From Dipteronia dyeriana (Eukaryota > Streptophyta > Magnoliopsida > Sapindales > Sapindaceae): a stretch of 64,000 nt of DNA. The notes below the pieces were generated by a model. The model searched no databases, was not told the origin of the DNA, and worked only from the letters and a program-made list of their open reading frames with translations. Made by a program: the position numbers and the translations under genes. This document shows positions 11,354-23,360 of the stretch, one piece after another; positions within the stretch are counted from its first letter, which is position 1, and each line of letters starts with the position of its first letter. The stretch is from NCBI GenBank assembly GCA_032871835.1, contig CM065297.1, positions 29,025,598 to 29,089,597 on the forward strand, read 5' to 3'.

Positions 11354-14030
11354 ATATGAGGCATGTCTCGTAACCCTATAACATCTAGGTGACCCCAAAA
11401 ACACTTTAGCCGGTAAGGTCTTCATAAATGGATCAGCATGATTGTCTTGTGAGGCTATCTTGGTGACAATCACATCTCCTCTCTATACTATCTCTCTGAT
11501 GAGATAATACTTTCTCTCTATATGCTTCCCTCTCTTATGGCTTCTTGGTTCTTTTGAATTAGCCACATCACCACTGTTATTACAATAAAGTGTGATGGGC
11601 TTATCCAGGTCTGGAACAACTTCCAGATCACTCAAGAACTTACGGAGCCAGACAACTTCTTTAGCAGCTTCACAAACGGCTACATATTCGGCTTTCATGG
11701 TAGAGTCAGCAATGCATCCTGTCCGGAATACACCAGCATATAATTTCTCGTTCTCCGAAGATATTTTAGAATAGTCTTGACAGCACCCTAATGATCCAAT
11801 CCTGGGTTGGACTGATATCTGCTGACTACTCTTACTGCATAGTAGATGTCCGGTCTCATGCATAACATAGCATACATGAGACTACCTACTACCGATGCAT
11901 AGGGTACACGTCTCATATCCTCAACTTCTTGAGGTGTATTAAGACACTGTTCCTTAGACAAGTGAACTCCATGCCTAGAAGGTAAATTACCTTTCTGGAG
12001 TTCGGTAAAGAAAATCATACAAGAATCTTGTCGATATATGATGTCTGAGACAGTGCTGTAAGTTTGTTCTTACGATCCCTTATAAGTTGGATCCCTAGAA
12101 CATAAATTGCATCTCCCAAATCTTTCATTTGGAATTGGCTAGCCAGCCAGCTATTTACATCAGACAACACTTCCACATCATTCCCAATGAGTAGGATATC
12201 ATCTACGTATAGGACCAAGAAAACTACTTTATTATCAACGATGCACTTGTAGACACAAGGCTCATCGACATTCTGCTCGAAGCCATAGGTTTTGAACACA
12301 TCATCAAACCTAATGTTCCAAGATCTAGATGCTTACTTAAGTCCATAGATGGACTTTTGCAGCTTGCAAACCTTTGCTCTTGATCTGGAGACACGAATCC
12401 ATTTGGTTGCATCATATAAATGCTCTCATCGAGATTGTCATTCAAGAATGCAGTCTTGACGTCCATTTTCCAAATTTCATAATCGAAATAGGCAGCAAAG
12501 GATAAGAGAATCCTAATAGACTTAAACATGGCTACTGGCGAGAAGGTCTCTTTATAATCGACCTCCTCTTTCTGGGTATAACCCTTGGCCACTAGCCTTG
12601 CCTTGAACGTCTCTACCTTCCCATCTACTCCTCTCTTTCTCTTGTAGATCCACTTACACCCTATGGGTTTTACCTCAACCGGTAAGTCTACAAAATCCCA
12701 GATTGAGTTAGAGTACATGGACTCCATCTCGAGATTCATGGCTTTAAACCATTCCTCTTTATCAGGATCTTCCATTGTACTCTTAAATGTCAATGGATCA
12801 TTCATACTATCAGCAGAGACAACACCTTGTTCCTCACCTATACCTAAATAGCGTTCATATTGTCTCACAACCCTCTCACTACATCTAGGTGGTAGTGTAT
12901 CCTGATCAGGAACCATCTGACTCTCAGATGTTTGTGGATCGACAACTCTTATTGATGAAGCACTAGTCTCACCAGACTCCAACTCATTCAATACAATCTT
13001 AGAACGAGGTTTATGGTCACTAATATAATTGTCCTCAAGAAATGTTGCATTTGTCGATACAAATACTTTATTGTCTTCAGGACTATAGAAGTGTCCACAT
13101 CTGGTCTCCTTGGAGTATCCTAAAAACAGGCAGACAACAGACTTGGAGTCTAGCTTTCCAGTTCTATTCTTCAGCACCTGTGCTCGACACCCCCATATGT
13201 GAAAATACATTCAAAATGTATGCCGCTGTTTGTAATGCATATCCCCAAAATGAATTTGGTAATGATGAAAAACTAATCATAGATCTTGTCATTTCCATCA
13301 GGGTTTTATTTCTCATCTTCGCTACACCATTTTGTTGAGGTGTACCGGAAGCTGTGAGTTGGGAAACTGTCCCATGCTCAACCATGAAGTCTTCAAACTC
13401 TTGGTCAAGGTACTTACCTTCACGATCCGATCATAGTGACTTGATAGTCCTACCTAATTGATTCTCAACTTCAGCTCGGAATTCTTTGAACTTTTCAAAT
13501 GTTTTCGACTTTCGTTGCATCAGGTTGTCGTATCCGTATCTTGAGTAGTCATCTATAAATGTGACATAATACTCATAACCACCCCTAGCTTTAACATTCA
13601 TCGGTCTGCAGACGTCTGTATGTATAAGCTCTAGCGGTTCTTTAGCTCTAAGCTCTTTTCCAGTAAAAGGTCTCTTAGTCATCTTACCTTTCAGACAAGA
13701 TTCACAGACAGGTAAGGTGTCAACCTTTAACTCACTTAAAGGTCTGCTTTTTACTAGTCTGTCTATCCGGTCAAGGTTGATATGACCAAGCCTTAGATGC
13801 CAGAGATACGTGTCATTATCTGGACAAATCTTATGTCGTTTAATTTTTGGTTTTTCAACCTTAAACATTTCGGTGTTGAGCAGTATAGTATATATTAACG
13901 GTCTTAAAACATACAAATTATTTTTATTAATTCCTGAACAAATATTCAGACCATTCTTTCCAATAATAACAAACTTATTATTAAAAGAAACAGAATATTT
14001 TTGTTCTAACAACTTAGAAACGGAAATCAA
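11354..14030 (-). pseudogene. Copia A Pol remnant (IN, RT, RNase H)
   Basis: Fragments in several frames, in order: 14030-13431, GAG-pre-integrase (LWHLRLGHINLDR, CESC) and integrase start (IHTDVCRPM, FIDDYSRYGY); a CGA-to-TGA stop follows IKSL; 13385-13164, integrase with TPQQNGVAKMRNKT, where the usual catalytic Glu of VAERRN is Lys; 13210-12224, integrase C-terminus and RT N-terminus (WIYKRKRG, KARLVAKGYTQKE, MDVKTAFLN); 12299-12015, RT with YVDD (LVLYVDDILLIG) and QMKDLGD; 12018-11788, RT end (YAMLCMRPDIYY); 11863-11483, RNase H with an internal deletion between LVYSGQDA and DSTMKAEYVA; 11473-11354, C-terminal tail (DNHADPFMKTLP). At least four frameshifts separate these. It cannot encode a working polyprotein. 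Confidence 0.9.
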
Positions 14031-14099
14031 ATTCCGTGTAAATCAGGGAATATAAAAAAATATTGTTTAATAATAAAAACTATTTTATTACAAAATTGC

Positions 14100-15158
14100 A
14101 ATCTTATTGCTCCCACTGCTTTGGCCGATACGACATCCCCTGACCCTACACTCATTGAGAAGGCTCCCTCCTCTAGTTGTGTCCAAGAATCAGTCTACTG
14201 TAAAGAAGAACAAACATGATTAGTGGCCCTCGAATCAACTATCCAGGGTGAAGAATCATCTTCCACTAAACAAGATTCAAGAACAAGTAAATCATATTTA
14301 CCTTTCATCTTTTTCTTCTTGGCTACCTCCTCCAGGTACTGAGGACAATTTCTCTTACAGTGCCCGACCTGTTACAATGAAAACATTTTCCTTTGTCTTG
14401 GTCAGTGGAGGTGCATTTCTTGTTGCTTTGGGCTTTCTTGAGCTTGGGCTTACCTTTTGCCTTCCCAGCGGACCTCTTCCTCTTCTTATTATTAGAGAAG
14501 ATGGGTTGGCAACATTTGCCTCACTGGTCTTGCCTTTGTTGTCCTTAATCAGGGACTTAAAGGTAGCGAGCTCATTGAGCAACTGTGTAAGACTGAACTT
14601 TAACTTTTTCATCCCGTAGTTACTTTTAAATTGATTGAAACTCTTCGGAAGAGTCATCAGTATGATGCTCACCTGACTGGGTTCGTCAATGGCCCCGCCA
14701 TTGACTTCTGCCATGTTGAAGTGGGACATCATGCTCAGTACATGTTCCCGAACTGACGTTCCTTCCTTCATACGAGCGAGCATAGCGGAACGAATAACTT
14801 CTTGTCACTTTTGCTCGGAGGGCTGTCCGAACATAGCTTGTAATGACTACATGATTTCGAATGCTAAAGTCATTGCTTCGTGCATTGTGACAAGCACGTC
14901 TGTCATAGATGCCAACATATATGTTCGGGCCTTCTCATCTGATGAGACCTATCGCTGGTATGCCTCACGAACAGTTCGTGTGGCATTGGCAGTAGGCGCT
15001 GGAGGATATTCCTCGGTAAGCACAAACTTGAGGTCTTTGGTGACCAAAATTGCATTAATATTAAATTTCCACTTTATGTAGTTATCACCAGTTAATTTGT
15101 CGTTTGCGAGAATTTGAAGTAATGCAGAAGACATTGCTGAAACAAATAAAACATTCAT
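14100..15158 (-). pseudogene. Copia A Gag and protease remnant
   Basis: The natural start is probably the Met of MSSALLQILANDKLTGDNY at 15134. The frame runs to about 14355 with in-frame stops (after EAYQR, and near 14850 and 14800), holding the UBN2-type Gag core (SVREHVLSMMSHFNMAE, IILMTLPKSFNQF). After a frameshift a zinc knuckle (GHCKRNCPQY) and the protease region (WIVDSRATNHVC, with Arg replacing the Gly of the DSGA motif) follow to about 14130. Gag would package element RNA; this copy is dead. Confidence 0.85.
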
Positions 15159-16624
15159 TCAGTCATTTATTTAAAACAAGTGTGGGTGCTTTGGTATAAA
15201 TTTAAACATGATGCATGAACATGTTTAACGAACTAGTACTACCCTAAAAAATAGTTACTATACCACGACAATCCAACATACCACAAAAAAGTGCCGCCTT
15301 AGGGTCTGTCAAATCTTTACATGTTGGACCGAGACATTCTCAATCAAATGATATTCTAGAATAACTCTTATTCCATATCATTCAACCATCGTTTATTCAG
15401 TCAGGTTTTTAATTAACAAACTTAATCAAAACCTTCGTGAGTGTAACCCACCATTTCAGATCTCACGAGCTTAACTCGAGAATTGCCGCATTAGGGTCGG
15501 TAAATCCCGAAATACCCTCAGAAATACTATCCGTTAGGAAGTCAACCTTGGTATTGACCTTTGTGGAAACCCTCCTTAGGGAGGACGAAAGCAAAGCCGT
15601 CACGAGGCCCCACTCGGATCTTACGGTGTTGAACTAATGATGGAGACCGCGGGATATATATGTCATACATCCCTTACCCACTCACTATTTTAAAACTAGG
15701 GTTTTCTATTATCCGTTAATGCACCTAGACTCTACGGGATCAAATGGCTAACTTTAATCAAGTTATCCAGTGCATTAACTAATTCATTATTAGAAACAAG
15801 TTCTAATTAACTAATAAATTATTAATGATTTTTATCAATTAAAAATCTAATCTATTAGTGAATAATCTAATCTATTAGTGAATAATCTAATCCTTTGTAA
15901 ACTATTTACTAAGCTCAGATTATTATGAAAATGTTTACCAAGTTTTAACTATTAAAACTCTAACACAATATTCGGTTCATTTATAATTAGGCAATTAATC
16001 AAATTAATTCTAATTACTATTAATGACCCTATTAATCTAACTTATTAAACTCTTTAATAACTAGATTAATATTAATGAGAATTACCAAGTGTTTTAACAA
16101 TTAAAAAACTAATCCCATTTTCATAGCCAACTTATGTATTTACCCATTTTAATCACATAAAAAAAATACATAAAATATCAGGCTATGATGTATGTATGAC
16201 ATATCAAATATATTTGTATAGGCACTTCTAATCTAAATGACATACGTATGCATAACAATGTTTTTATCATCACATAATATAAAGCATACATGAATTGATC
16301 GAGTACTGTGGATTATTTAATCTAAAAAAAATTAGAATCTAAAATTACAAAAATACCCCCAAGGCATTCCTTGGTCTTCTTGTAATTTCCGAGTCTTCAA
16401 TATAGGTTACATTTTTTTTTACAATACAACAACAGTAAAAAAAATATATATATATATACAACACAAACCCTAAATCAACAGTACCATTTAATTAACGATC
16501 AATCATGTTTTTATAAATTAAAATATATATATATACATACAAAAACATTATACATTCAATTTAAATCGTGCCTACACAATCATACATAGAGGAGCATCAA
16601 AAACAATTTCCTGTTTCGAAAATA
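15159..16624 (-). other. Untranslated leader of copia element A
   Basis: About 1.5 kb between the primer site and gag. It holds a tandem repeat of TAATCTAATCTATTAGTGAA (15843-15890), AT-rich sequence and TA microsatellites (16444-16458, 16525-16535). I see no convincing coding region; the 66-codon frame at 15437-15637 has no recognisable features. Confidence 0.6.
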
Positions 16625-16644
16625 AAATTGGCTCTGATACCAAT
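16625..16644 (-). other. tRNA-iMet primer binding site (copia A)
   Basis: The minus strand reads TTGGTATCAGAGCCAATTTT, an exact TGGTATCAGAGCCA match to the 3' end of initiator tRNA-Met, directly inside the 5' LTR. Confidence 0.88.
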
Positions 16645-17176
16645 TGTTGGAACCCCGTTCACCGGTCACGCATCGGAAATGGGTTTTAAATTTTTTTATA
16701 CAGATAGTAATCTGTATTTGGAACCAGTGAATTTGGGATCATATTTATTTTCAGAACAAATATTACATATAAAAATTATTATACTAATAAAATATATATG
16801 TAAATACAAGAAATTGTAATCAATAATAAAAAAGTTTATTAATAAGCTTACCAACGTTTGGAGGCTCCTTCACTTTTCGATATGCTCCTGGTCTGTACCA
16901 CTGATCTTTCTCGTTATATCCCGGGACAGGTAACCGTGTGTGGGCGCGTCACGGATTCAAGATCTTAGGAGGATGTTGTAGAGAAAAACGAATGAAGAAA
17001 CTATTTCTTCTTAAAAAAAAACTACGTAAAACAATTCTAGTTGTTAAAAAAAAGATAATAGTTTTTTTTCTTTGGTGCAATGACTATCACACACTAAAAA
17101 ACAAAAGTATGTTGTTGTTTTTTTATTATTTTGTACGTCTAACAAAAACAAAAAACCCTTTTTTTCTTTTTTTTGT

Positions 17177-17213
<37 letters not shown>

Positions 17214-18656
17214 CTGTGCGTTTTCACGCACAACACTTTTAAAAAATTTATATATATATATATCATATATATAATATTTAAATAACAAAAAACTAATCAA
17301 ATCTAATTCGATTCTTAAAAAATTTCAAATAAAAAATATCTCATATATTTTATTTGATTTTATTTGAATTCAAACTATTTAAATTCAAAAAATAAAAATA
17401 TTTAATTTAATAAAATAAAATAATCACATTATCTTATTTTATTCAAAAGTAAATATCAACATACACCCTCGATTTAGTAATTAATAACATAACTAAATAA
17501 TTTCATTATTAAAGTTATTTAATCACCATTAGCCATTAATTAAATAATCTCATTATTCAATTAATTTCTGAATAAATTACGTGTCACTTTCGTAACAAAA
17601 TTAATTGGACAATCTAATTAATTAACTGTGACCCTTGTTATCTAAATCGATCGGGCTAGCAAGGGGACCTAATGGACCCACAGTATTTTGAGCTCCAATA
17701 ATCATCAAAATCATTAATTAAACTCTTTAACTAATATTCTTTGATTATTAACTCCGGTGTTATTCCTCTAAAAACCCGAAGCTGCACTCTCTCAACTGCA
17801 GACGTTTTTACACAGACCGATACAACTCGGTATCCATCGATATAGCTATTACATATGGTGTGATCCTCCACAGTAGTTCATAATTAAAGCTGGATCATAA
17901 TGTCTGTTATACCCCTCTAATTACATATATCCTTTAAGTACCATTGATTCTCTAATGGACAATAAATCCCATTTCCTCACGAAATTAGGAGAGCGCTCAT
18001 ATTGTCCAATCCCCGAATCAACCCTTAAGGGAACTACCATCTATTTCTCACAAGAAGGAAAGGATTCCACTATTGTGTACAAACCTTCCCAGCCACAAGC
18101 CAAACCGCAATCCCAACATACAGAGTATATTGATCAGGAAATGCATCTAAGCTCACCCATGGTATATCAAAGACCACGATTTAACTTGAAAGAGTCAATA
18201 AGACACTCAGAATTAAGATCACCCGCATATAGCCATCATTAGTTGATATATATGAATCTCATCGTTAAACGGATCTTGGTGTGAGATTCATATAGATCAT
18301 TGTCCAGTCCTATATGATCACATCATACAAGGTGCCTCTATTCCCATATCGCATATGAATGATTCAGGATAAAATCATTGTACATTACGAAATGGACCGC
18401 AGCTATAGATTAACCACAAATAAAGTACCCAACTTTATTTGCTATCTATGGACTCTTTAGATTGCACGTCTCTTACTGTATCCATCCGTATATGACACTC
18501 ATATACACAGTTCGAGATTACATCAATCAATCCTGGATCTTAATATGTGCATAAGTTTATAAAATAAATAATATAACAAGAATGAATTGAACATTTCTTT
18601 TTATTTACTTCATAAATTCATTTACAAATTACATGTTTAGGGCATAAACCCCAACA
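16645..18656 (-). repeat. 5' LTR of copia element A
   Basis: Partner of 9330-11332. It contains a longer TA microsatellite (about 17178-17212) than the other LTR, a likely site of slippage after insertion, and the second copy of the antisense open frame (17955-18242). Confidence 0.92.
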
Positions 18657-18661
18657 CAAAA

Positions 18662-20258
18662 CACAATGCAATCAGGTAAATAGTTAGAAACTCCCTATAA
18701 TAGTCTAACCGTTTTTTTTTTCATAGCTTCAATGCATGCCTCTAATTGTATATCAGATGAACAGTCAACAAATGCTCCAGCAATATTACAACCCTTAATA
18801 ATAAATAATTGAGTAGTAGGATAATAAATACCTAATAAATTGTTAGTAGCACTATCAAAAACTTTTAACAAATTATAAATTTTGTACAAACATCCCAATG
18901 GTGTGCGTAATGATTGATTTGACTAACATTATATTGTATAAAAGAAACTAATAATCCTTATATTCATAACTTTCACAAAGCAATTTATAAGTAGATTTCC
19001 AACGTATTGGAACACCATGAGAAAATCTAATGGGATACCTACCTGCCTATTTACAAAATCTTACCCATTGCTTTCATAACATTAGGATGTTTCCACAAAT
19101 ATGAGAGGGCTTCTTTAATGGATTTAAAAAAAGCTTGAAGAATTTTCAAGCCTTTTTGAATGCGTAAATTTAAAACATGGCAAGCACATCTTCGATGAAA
19201 AAAGTTTACTACTGAAATAAGGCTTGCATAATTCAATTAAAGTAGGAATAACTACAGTATTATTAGAAGGGAATTCAAAAAATTTTGCTTTCAATTTTAT
19301 ACTCTTCAAAAATCATTTTTATATTTTTATAAATATTATCAACAATATGTGTATCATCAAAAACTCTAAGTGCAAGAGTTCTTTTTTGTATTGTCCATGC
19401 TTTGTTCATATAATGATAAGTTACACCCAAGTATGAATGCGCTCACCAATGGTCAGTCCATATGTCGACACATACGGAAACATGACCTTTATAGTTCACA
19501 AAATACTTTTTCAAAATCCTTTTTTCTTTTTTATAAATATCGTACAATGTATGTGTGAGAGTGGTTCTAGGGACATGACATACAACATGATTTAATGCTT
19601 TATGACAATATTTAATAAAATCAACTTTTTCACCAAAACTAAAAGGTAAATGTTCTACAGCTACCATCCTAACAAATTCTTTTCGATTAGCTTGATCACT
19701 ATATTTAAATAATTGAGTGTTAGAGGTAGAAAACCTGAAAATTTGAGATTTTGTACTCCCTTCGGCATCTTCTACTGGATGACGGGTCATAATATGCTTC
19801 CTATATGTGTCGTATCGTCCAGATTTAGTCCACTTATAATCTTTAAGGCAGTAATTGCACACCGCCCAACATGTTCCATCCGGTTTTATAACTTTCTTCA
19901 TGTGGAGAACGAATAGATCAGATTTGGATTGCTTCTTATCCCATTCTAACGCCTCTTTAAAATTTGGAACTGCAGCGAAATCGAGTATATTTTATGATTG
20001 GCTTGTCATATTGCCAGGGCTAGGGCTAGACTGGCTAGCATTGGGTTCAAAAATTATTAAAGGGGGATTTGGATTGGCTGGATAGTTTATGGATTCAAGA
20101 TAGGCTTACCGTTGCAGGAACTCATGGTAAGCGGTGTCGTCAAAACCGATATTATCCGGCTGGACCGAATTTGGCTCCGACATACGACCCTTACCGGTCC
20201 TGGAAATAGAATGCTTTGGTGGAATGTCTCTTACTCCACTTCCACTTCCACTTGCCAT
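18662..20258 (-). pseudogene. hAT A transposase, N-terminal and central part
   Basis: The start is the Met at 20258 (MASGSGSGVRDIPPK), shared with hAT B. A stop follows HEFLQR. Then come a BED-type zinc finger (CNYCLKDYKWTKS with a later HIMTRHP pair, within 19901-19443), the segment with SVCVDIWTDHW, a part reading RCACHVLNLRIQKGL (19236-19051) and a part reading IYYPTTQLFIIKG (18898-18695), all typical of plant hAT transposases in this order. Frames shift between these blocks. The remainder is at 8697-9329 across the copia insertion. The combined length would be about 740 codons, usual for the family. Confidence 0.85.
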
Positions 20259-20493
20259 TAAAAAAATTAATTTGTAAAAAAACCCTTTAAAAAAATTAAA
20301 ATAAATAGATGGAAAAAATTTGAAAATTTTATTGGAAATATATTTGAAAAAATTGTTGACAAGGATTTTCAAATGATTTTAAAAAAATAATTCTGGTACA
20401 ATAAATATAAACAAATAAACAATTGACTAATTGAGAAATAATTGAAAAGAATTAGGAGAATTGAGAGAGAAATGGTGTGAAAATAAATGAATT

Positions 20494-20514
20494 GGGGGGG
20501 GGGGGGGGGTGGGG
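20494..20514 (+). repeat. Poly-G run
   Basis: Sixteen G, a T, then four G, within the 5' flank of the hAT A transposase. The matching position in hAT B (about 37395) has only six G, so the run expanded in copy A. Confidence 0.9.
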
Positions 20515-20867
20515 TTTATAGGAATTAAATGGAAAATAAAAAGACTAAAAAATAAACTCTCGTTGGACACAACAGTTGTTTTTTTTTAAAATCATTTTTT
20601 TTTTCAATTTTTTTTTTCAAAAAATGGCCTAGAACCGACGGTTTCATAACCGAAACCGAACCACCGATTCGAACTGTCAGTTCTTGGCCGGTTTTTTCAG
20701 AGACAAACCGGAACCGTAACCATAACAGAACCAAACCTTCAGCCCCACGATTATGGTTACGGTTCTGAAACTGGTTCCACAGTTCAGATTCAAGTTACAG
20801 TTCATTTCACACAGTTACGGTTCGGTTTCACGGTTCGAACCAAACCGTGATCATATCTAATCAGAGC

Positions 20868-21465
20868 GGGTCACTTAAGGTAATTAGTGTGATTCGGGAT
20901 CTATAAGGTTATTTACTAACTATGGATAACAGCCTTAAATCCAATATTGTGTGTTGATTGTCCTTCTGTTGTTGATGAAATAAAAAAGCATAAAAGCTAT
21001 CCATAAACGTTGTTTTTTATATTCTTCTTGGTATTTGTCTATTAACACATTGTTTATAAGCTTAAAAAGAACATTAGTGATAAAAGCGGAGGATGAACTA
21101 GATTCCTTGGGAAAAGGTGTTTATATAGGTAACTACCTATATGTGACATGACTTTGTATCAAGATGAAATTGAAGAACATGAGGATTTCCCAAAGGACAT
21201 TTCGGCGAGATCACTAAAATTAATGTGATGCGCTGGATTTAGATCTGGCCAAAAGATCCTTATTGGTGAGATGTTCTAGCAGACAGGGATCTTATTCTAG
21301 CGAGGCTCTCTTTTGCTCGTGTCATTTCTCTCGGGCTCTGATTTTCCGTTCTTTGGCAAGGCTTCCACTCAGGTAGAGGGCTAGATGATTTTGATGGACA
21401 TGGTGTTTGTCTTGCCATATCAGCTTATTAGGTCGATTCATTATTCACCTATAACATTACTAATT
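20868..21465. other. Unassigned segment
   Basis: No frame, repeat or RNA gene recognised. It begins with the half primer-site flank of hAT A (GCGGGTCACTTAAGG) and ends where the duplicated carbonic anhydrase flank begins. Confidence 0.3.
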
Positions 21466-21737
21466 AATATTTAAAAAAATTATCGCACCACATAGTCAAA
21501 AATTACAAAATCACTTTATCATCTTCTATCTTTCCCATGTCTTTCTTCCCACTTTTCTATTATATATCTCTCAATCTTTCTCAGCAGACCAAGGTGAGAC
21601 ACAAACATAATTACATAGAGGTAGTTTGGCATGCTCTAAGTGGTAGGGGTTTCAAAAAGTGAACAAATCTCATCATTTTTGTTCAATGTGTATAAAATTT
21701 TACTTTAATTGCTTCATATTGTCTTTGTAAATTACGA

Positions 21738-21860
21738 GATGAGGTTGGTTCGGCGATAAAACCCCTCATACCTTAACCACAAGGTTGCAGATTCGAATTC
21801 TTCCTTTCCAAAGATAACCCCAAATTTCTGTAATGCAATGCTTCAAAAGAAAAAAATCAT
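21738..21860 (+). repeat. tRNA-derived SINE-like repeat, copy 1
   Basis: Degenerate counterpart of 30475-30600: GATGAGGTTGGTTCGGCG for the A-box region and AGATTCGAATTC for the B-box region, then GTAATGCAATGCTTC and an A-rich end. Both copies sit at the same place in the duplicated flank, so the repeat predates the duplication. Confidence 0.45.
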
Positions 21861-22576
21861 TCATTTAATGGGTTTTGGTTTTGGTTGTATGTTGCAATAA
21901 TTAAAGATTTAGTGAAAAAAAAAATTAATTGCTTGAAAATATGATGAAGTAGCAAAATAATGTGTTTCAAGTTACAAAGCAACGCTGTCTACAAACCATG
22001 ATTCTTATTCTACTTCAACAACGTCACTCTCTAAGCCAACATCTGCTCATTCTTTTTCGGCATCTTCTCTCTCTTTGTCTTGTTTGAAAGTGATGGAAAA
22101 GAAAATAAAATGGGGTATTTTGTCACTTTACACCTCCAAATAGTTAGTAACAATTTAAACATTGCTGATGACTAAAATCAATTTTTAACAATATTTTTTA
22201 AGGATTGGAAATTACTTTATTTGTTTGTTAATTGTTTGATATTTTGATTTACAAAAAACGAAAGAGAGAGATTGTTAAAATAGAATAAAGGGCTTCATTT
22301 ATTGACATTTTGACTAAACAACTTGACAACTCATAAAACTCCCTACTTAAAATCTAAATATTGGTATTAGCCATCACACCTCTAAATATTGGTTTAGATG
22401 TGCGATTAAATTAGACTATACTTGCAAACACAAATAAGCGATAAGGCCGAAATGATGTTGTATTATTGAATACTTAGAATTTAAGTAATTTTGATCATGT
22501 CATACAAATAAATCAAAATGAGCTCTTTATTTTTTATTTAATTTCTCTATTTAAGTTCATCGTATATCTCAATCTG

Positions 22577-22674
22577 TCAGACATTCAGCGGTTGCACATG
22601 CCTTGCATTATCTTTATATTCTGGTGTCAATGGAGCCTTCAATGTGCTACCTACTCCTAGCTGATAAGTTTCAT
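22577..22674 (-). pseudogene. Alpha carbonic anhydrase last exon, copy 1
   Basis: The minus strand after CAG at 22675 reads, in the useful frame, LKAPLTPEYKDNARHVQPLN followed by V and TGA. Plant alpha carbonic anhydrases end with a NARPVQPLN motif of this kind. The beginning of the exon is scrambled relative to 31426-31328. No upstream exons follow, because a truncated copia element joins here. Confidence 0.7.
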
Positions 22675-22699
22675 CTGCTCAAGATGCTTTTCAATAAAA

Positions 22700-23052
22700 A
22701 TGTTGAATCAGATAAAAAGCTTTTGATTTTAAGTTTAATGGAAAATTCCATGTGAATTTTGAAAAAGCATATATAAAACTAATATAGTATCTTGCCCCAC
22801 TAGTGGAAATTATGGGTGATGGCCCCAAAGATCAACAAAAATTAATTCTAAAGGTTCATGCTCAATAGTAGCAGATTTAAAAAATGGTAATTTGTGTGAT
22901 TTGCCTAATTGACATGCTGAACAAAAATCTACTATTTTTTTACCAATCAAATTCCAATAACAACAAGATGCTAAAAACTGAAAAATCCTAGAATTAGGAT
23001 GACCTAATCGTTTGTGCCATATATTAGCCATAGTCTTTTGTGCAGATAACAC
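22700..23052 (-). pseudogene. GAG-pre-integrase and integrase start, RE1-like
   Basis: 23052-22810 reads IWHKRLGHPNSRIF and FCSACQLGKSHKLPF, the HHCC zinc-binding region of copia integrase, then LELIFVDLWGHHP with the first catalytic Asp. After a shift, the frame continues as YYISFIYAFSKFTW to about 22700 with the second Asp position occupied by Ala (usually DD). It ends at the truncation. Confidence 0.8.
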
Positions 23053-23360
23053 ATTATTTGAAGAAAATAAATTTGAAGAAGCACGTTGAATTGAGGAAAA
23101 AAATTTAGACTTGAGATTTGATAGAGTTAAATGATATAGACCAGAAGAAGCATCAAGATTCCATCTGAGAAGTTTTCTCGCTGTAGTGCAATCCTTAATA
23201 ACACAAAACTATGGTTGAAAATCAAAATAGGCAGTATTATCAGTTGCAAATTTAGATACACTTAATAATTTTTTAGTAATTTGAGGCGCACAATGAAGAT
23301 GTTTTAAAATTAAGGGTTTCAAGTTATTTTGGACAAAAACATAACCAGTATAAGTGATAT

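Larger units (their letters stand above)
9330..18656 (-). mobile_element. Ty1/copia element A with 2-kb LTRs
   Basis: Full-length arrangement on the minus strand: 5' LTR 16645-18656, iMet primer site, a leader of about 1.5 kb, gag, pol, polypurine tract, 3' LTR 9330-11332. LTRs begin TGTTGGAACCCC and end AAACCCCAACA. The 5-bp target duplication CAAAA is perfect (9325-9329 and 18657-18661), and removing the element restores hAT sequence found uninterrupted at the same place in hAT B (GTGGGTCAAAACA..AATGC). Gag and Pol have several stops, frameshifts and at least one internal deletion. LTRs differ at about 16 of the first 220 positions by eye. Confidence 0.93.
8216..20859 (-). mobile_element. 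hAT transposon copy A, split by a copia element
   Basis: The ends are imperfect terminal inverted repeats: TAGACATGCCCAAGGTT on the left and, reverse-complemented, TAGATATGATCACGGTT on the right. They are flanked by an 8-bp duplication with one mismatch (ATCAGGGC at 8208-8215, ATCAGAGC at 20860-20867), the size typical of hAT. The subterminal regions are full of GGTTCGGTTC/CCGGTTC motifs. A transposase frame runs on the minus strand from 20258 leftwards to about 8697, interrupted by the copia element at 9330-18656. Without that insertion the transposon is about 3.3 kb. Stops and shifts in the frame mean it cannot make transposase. Confidence 0.85.
21470..22690 (-). repeat. Duplicated carbonic anhydrase 3' flank, copy 1
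   Basis: Similar along its length to 30185-31440, both beginning near TACTAATTAATATT and ending near the last exon of the carbonic anhydrase gene. Shared markers include GCTGATAAG, TCAATGGAGCCTTCAATG and ATGGGTTTTGGTTTTGGTTG. The similarity stops at about 22690, where a truncated copia element begins. It shows that part of the gene and its flank was duplicated. Confidence 0.8.
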
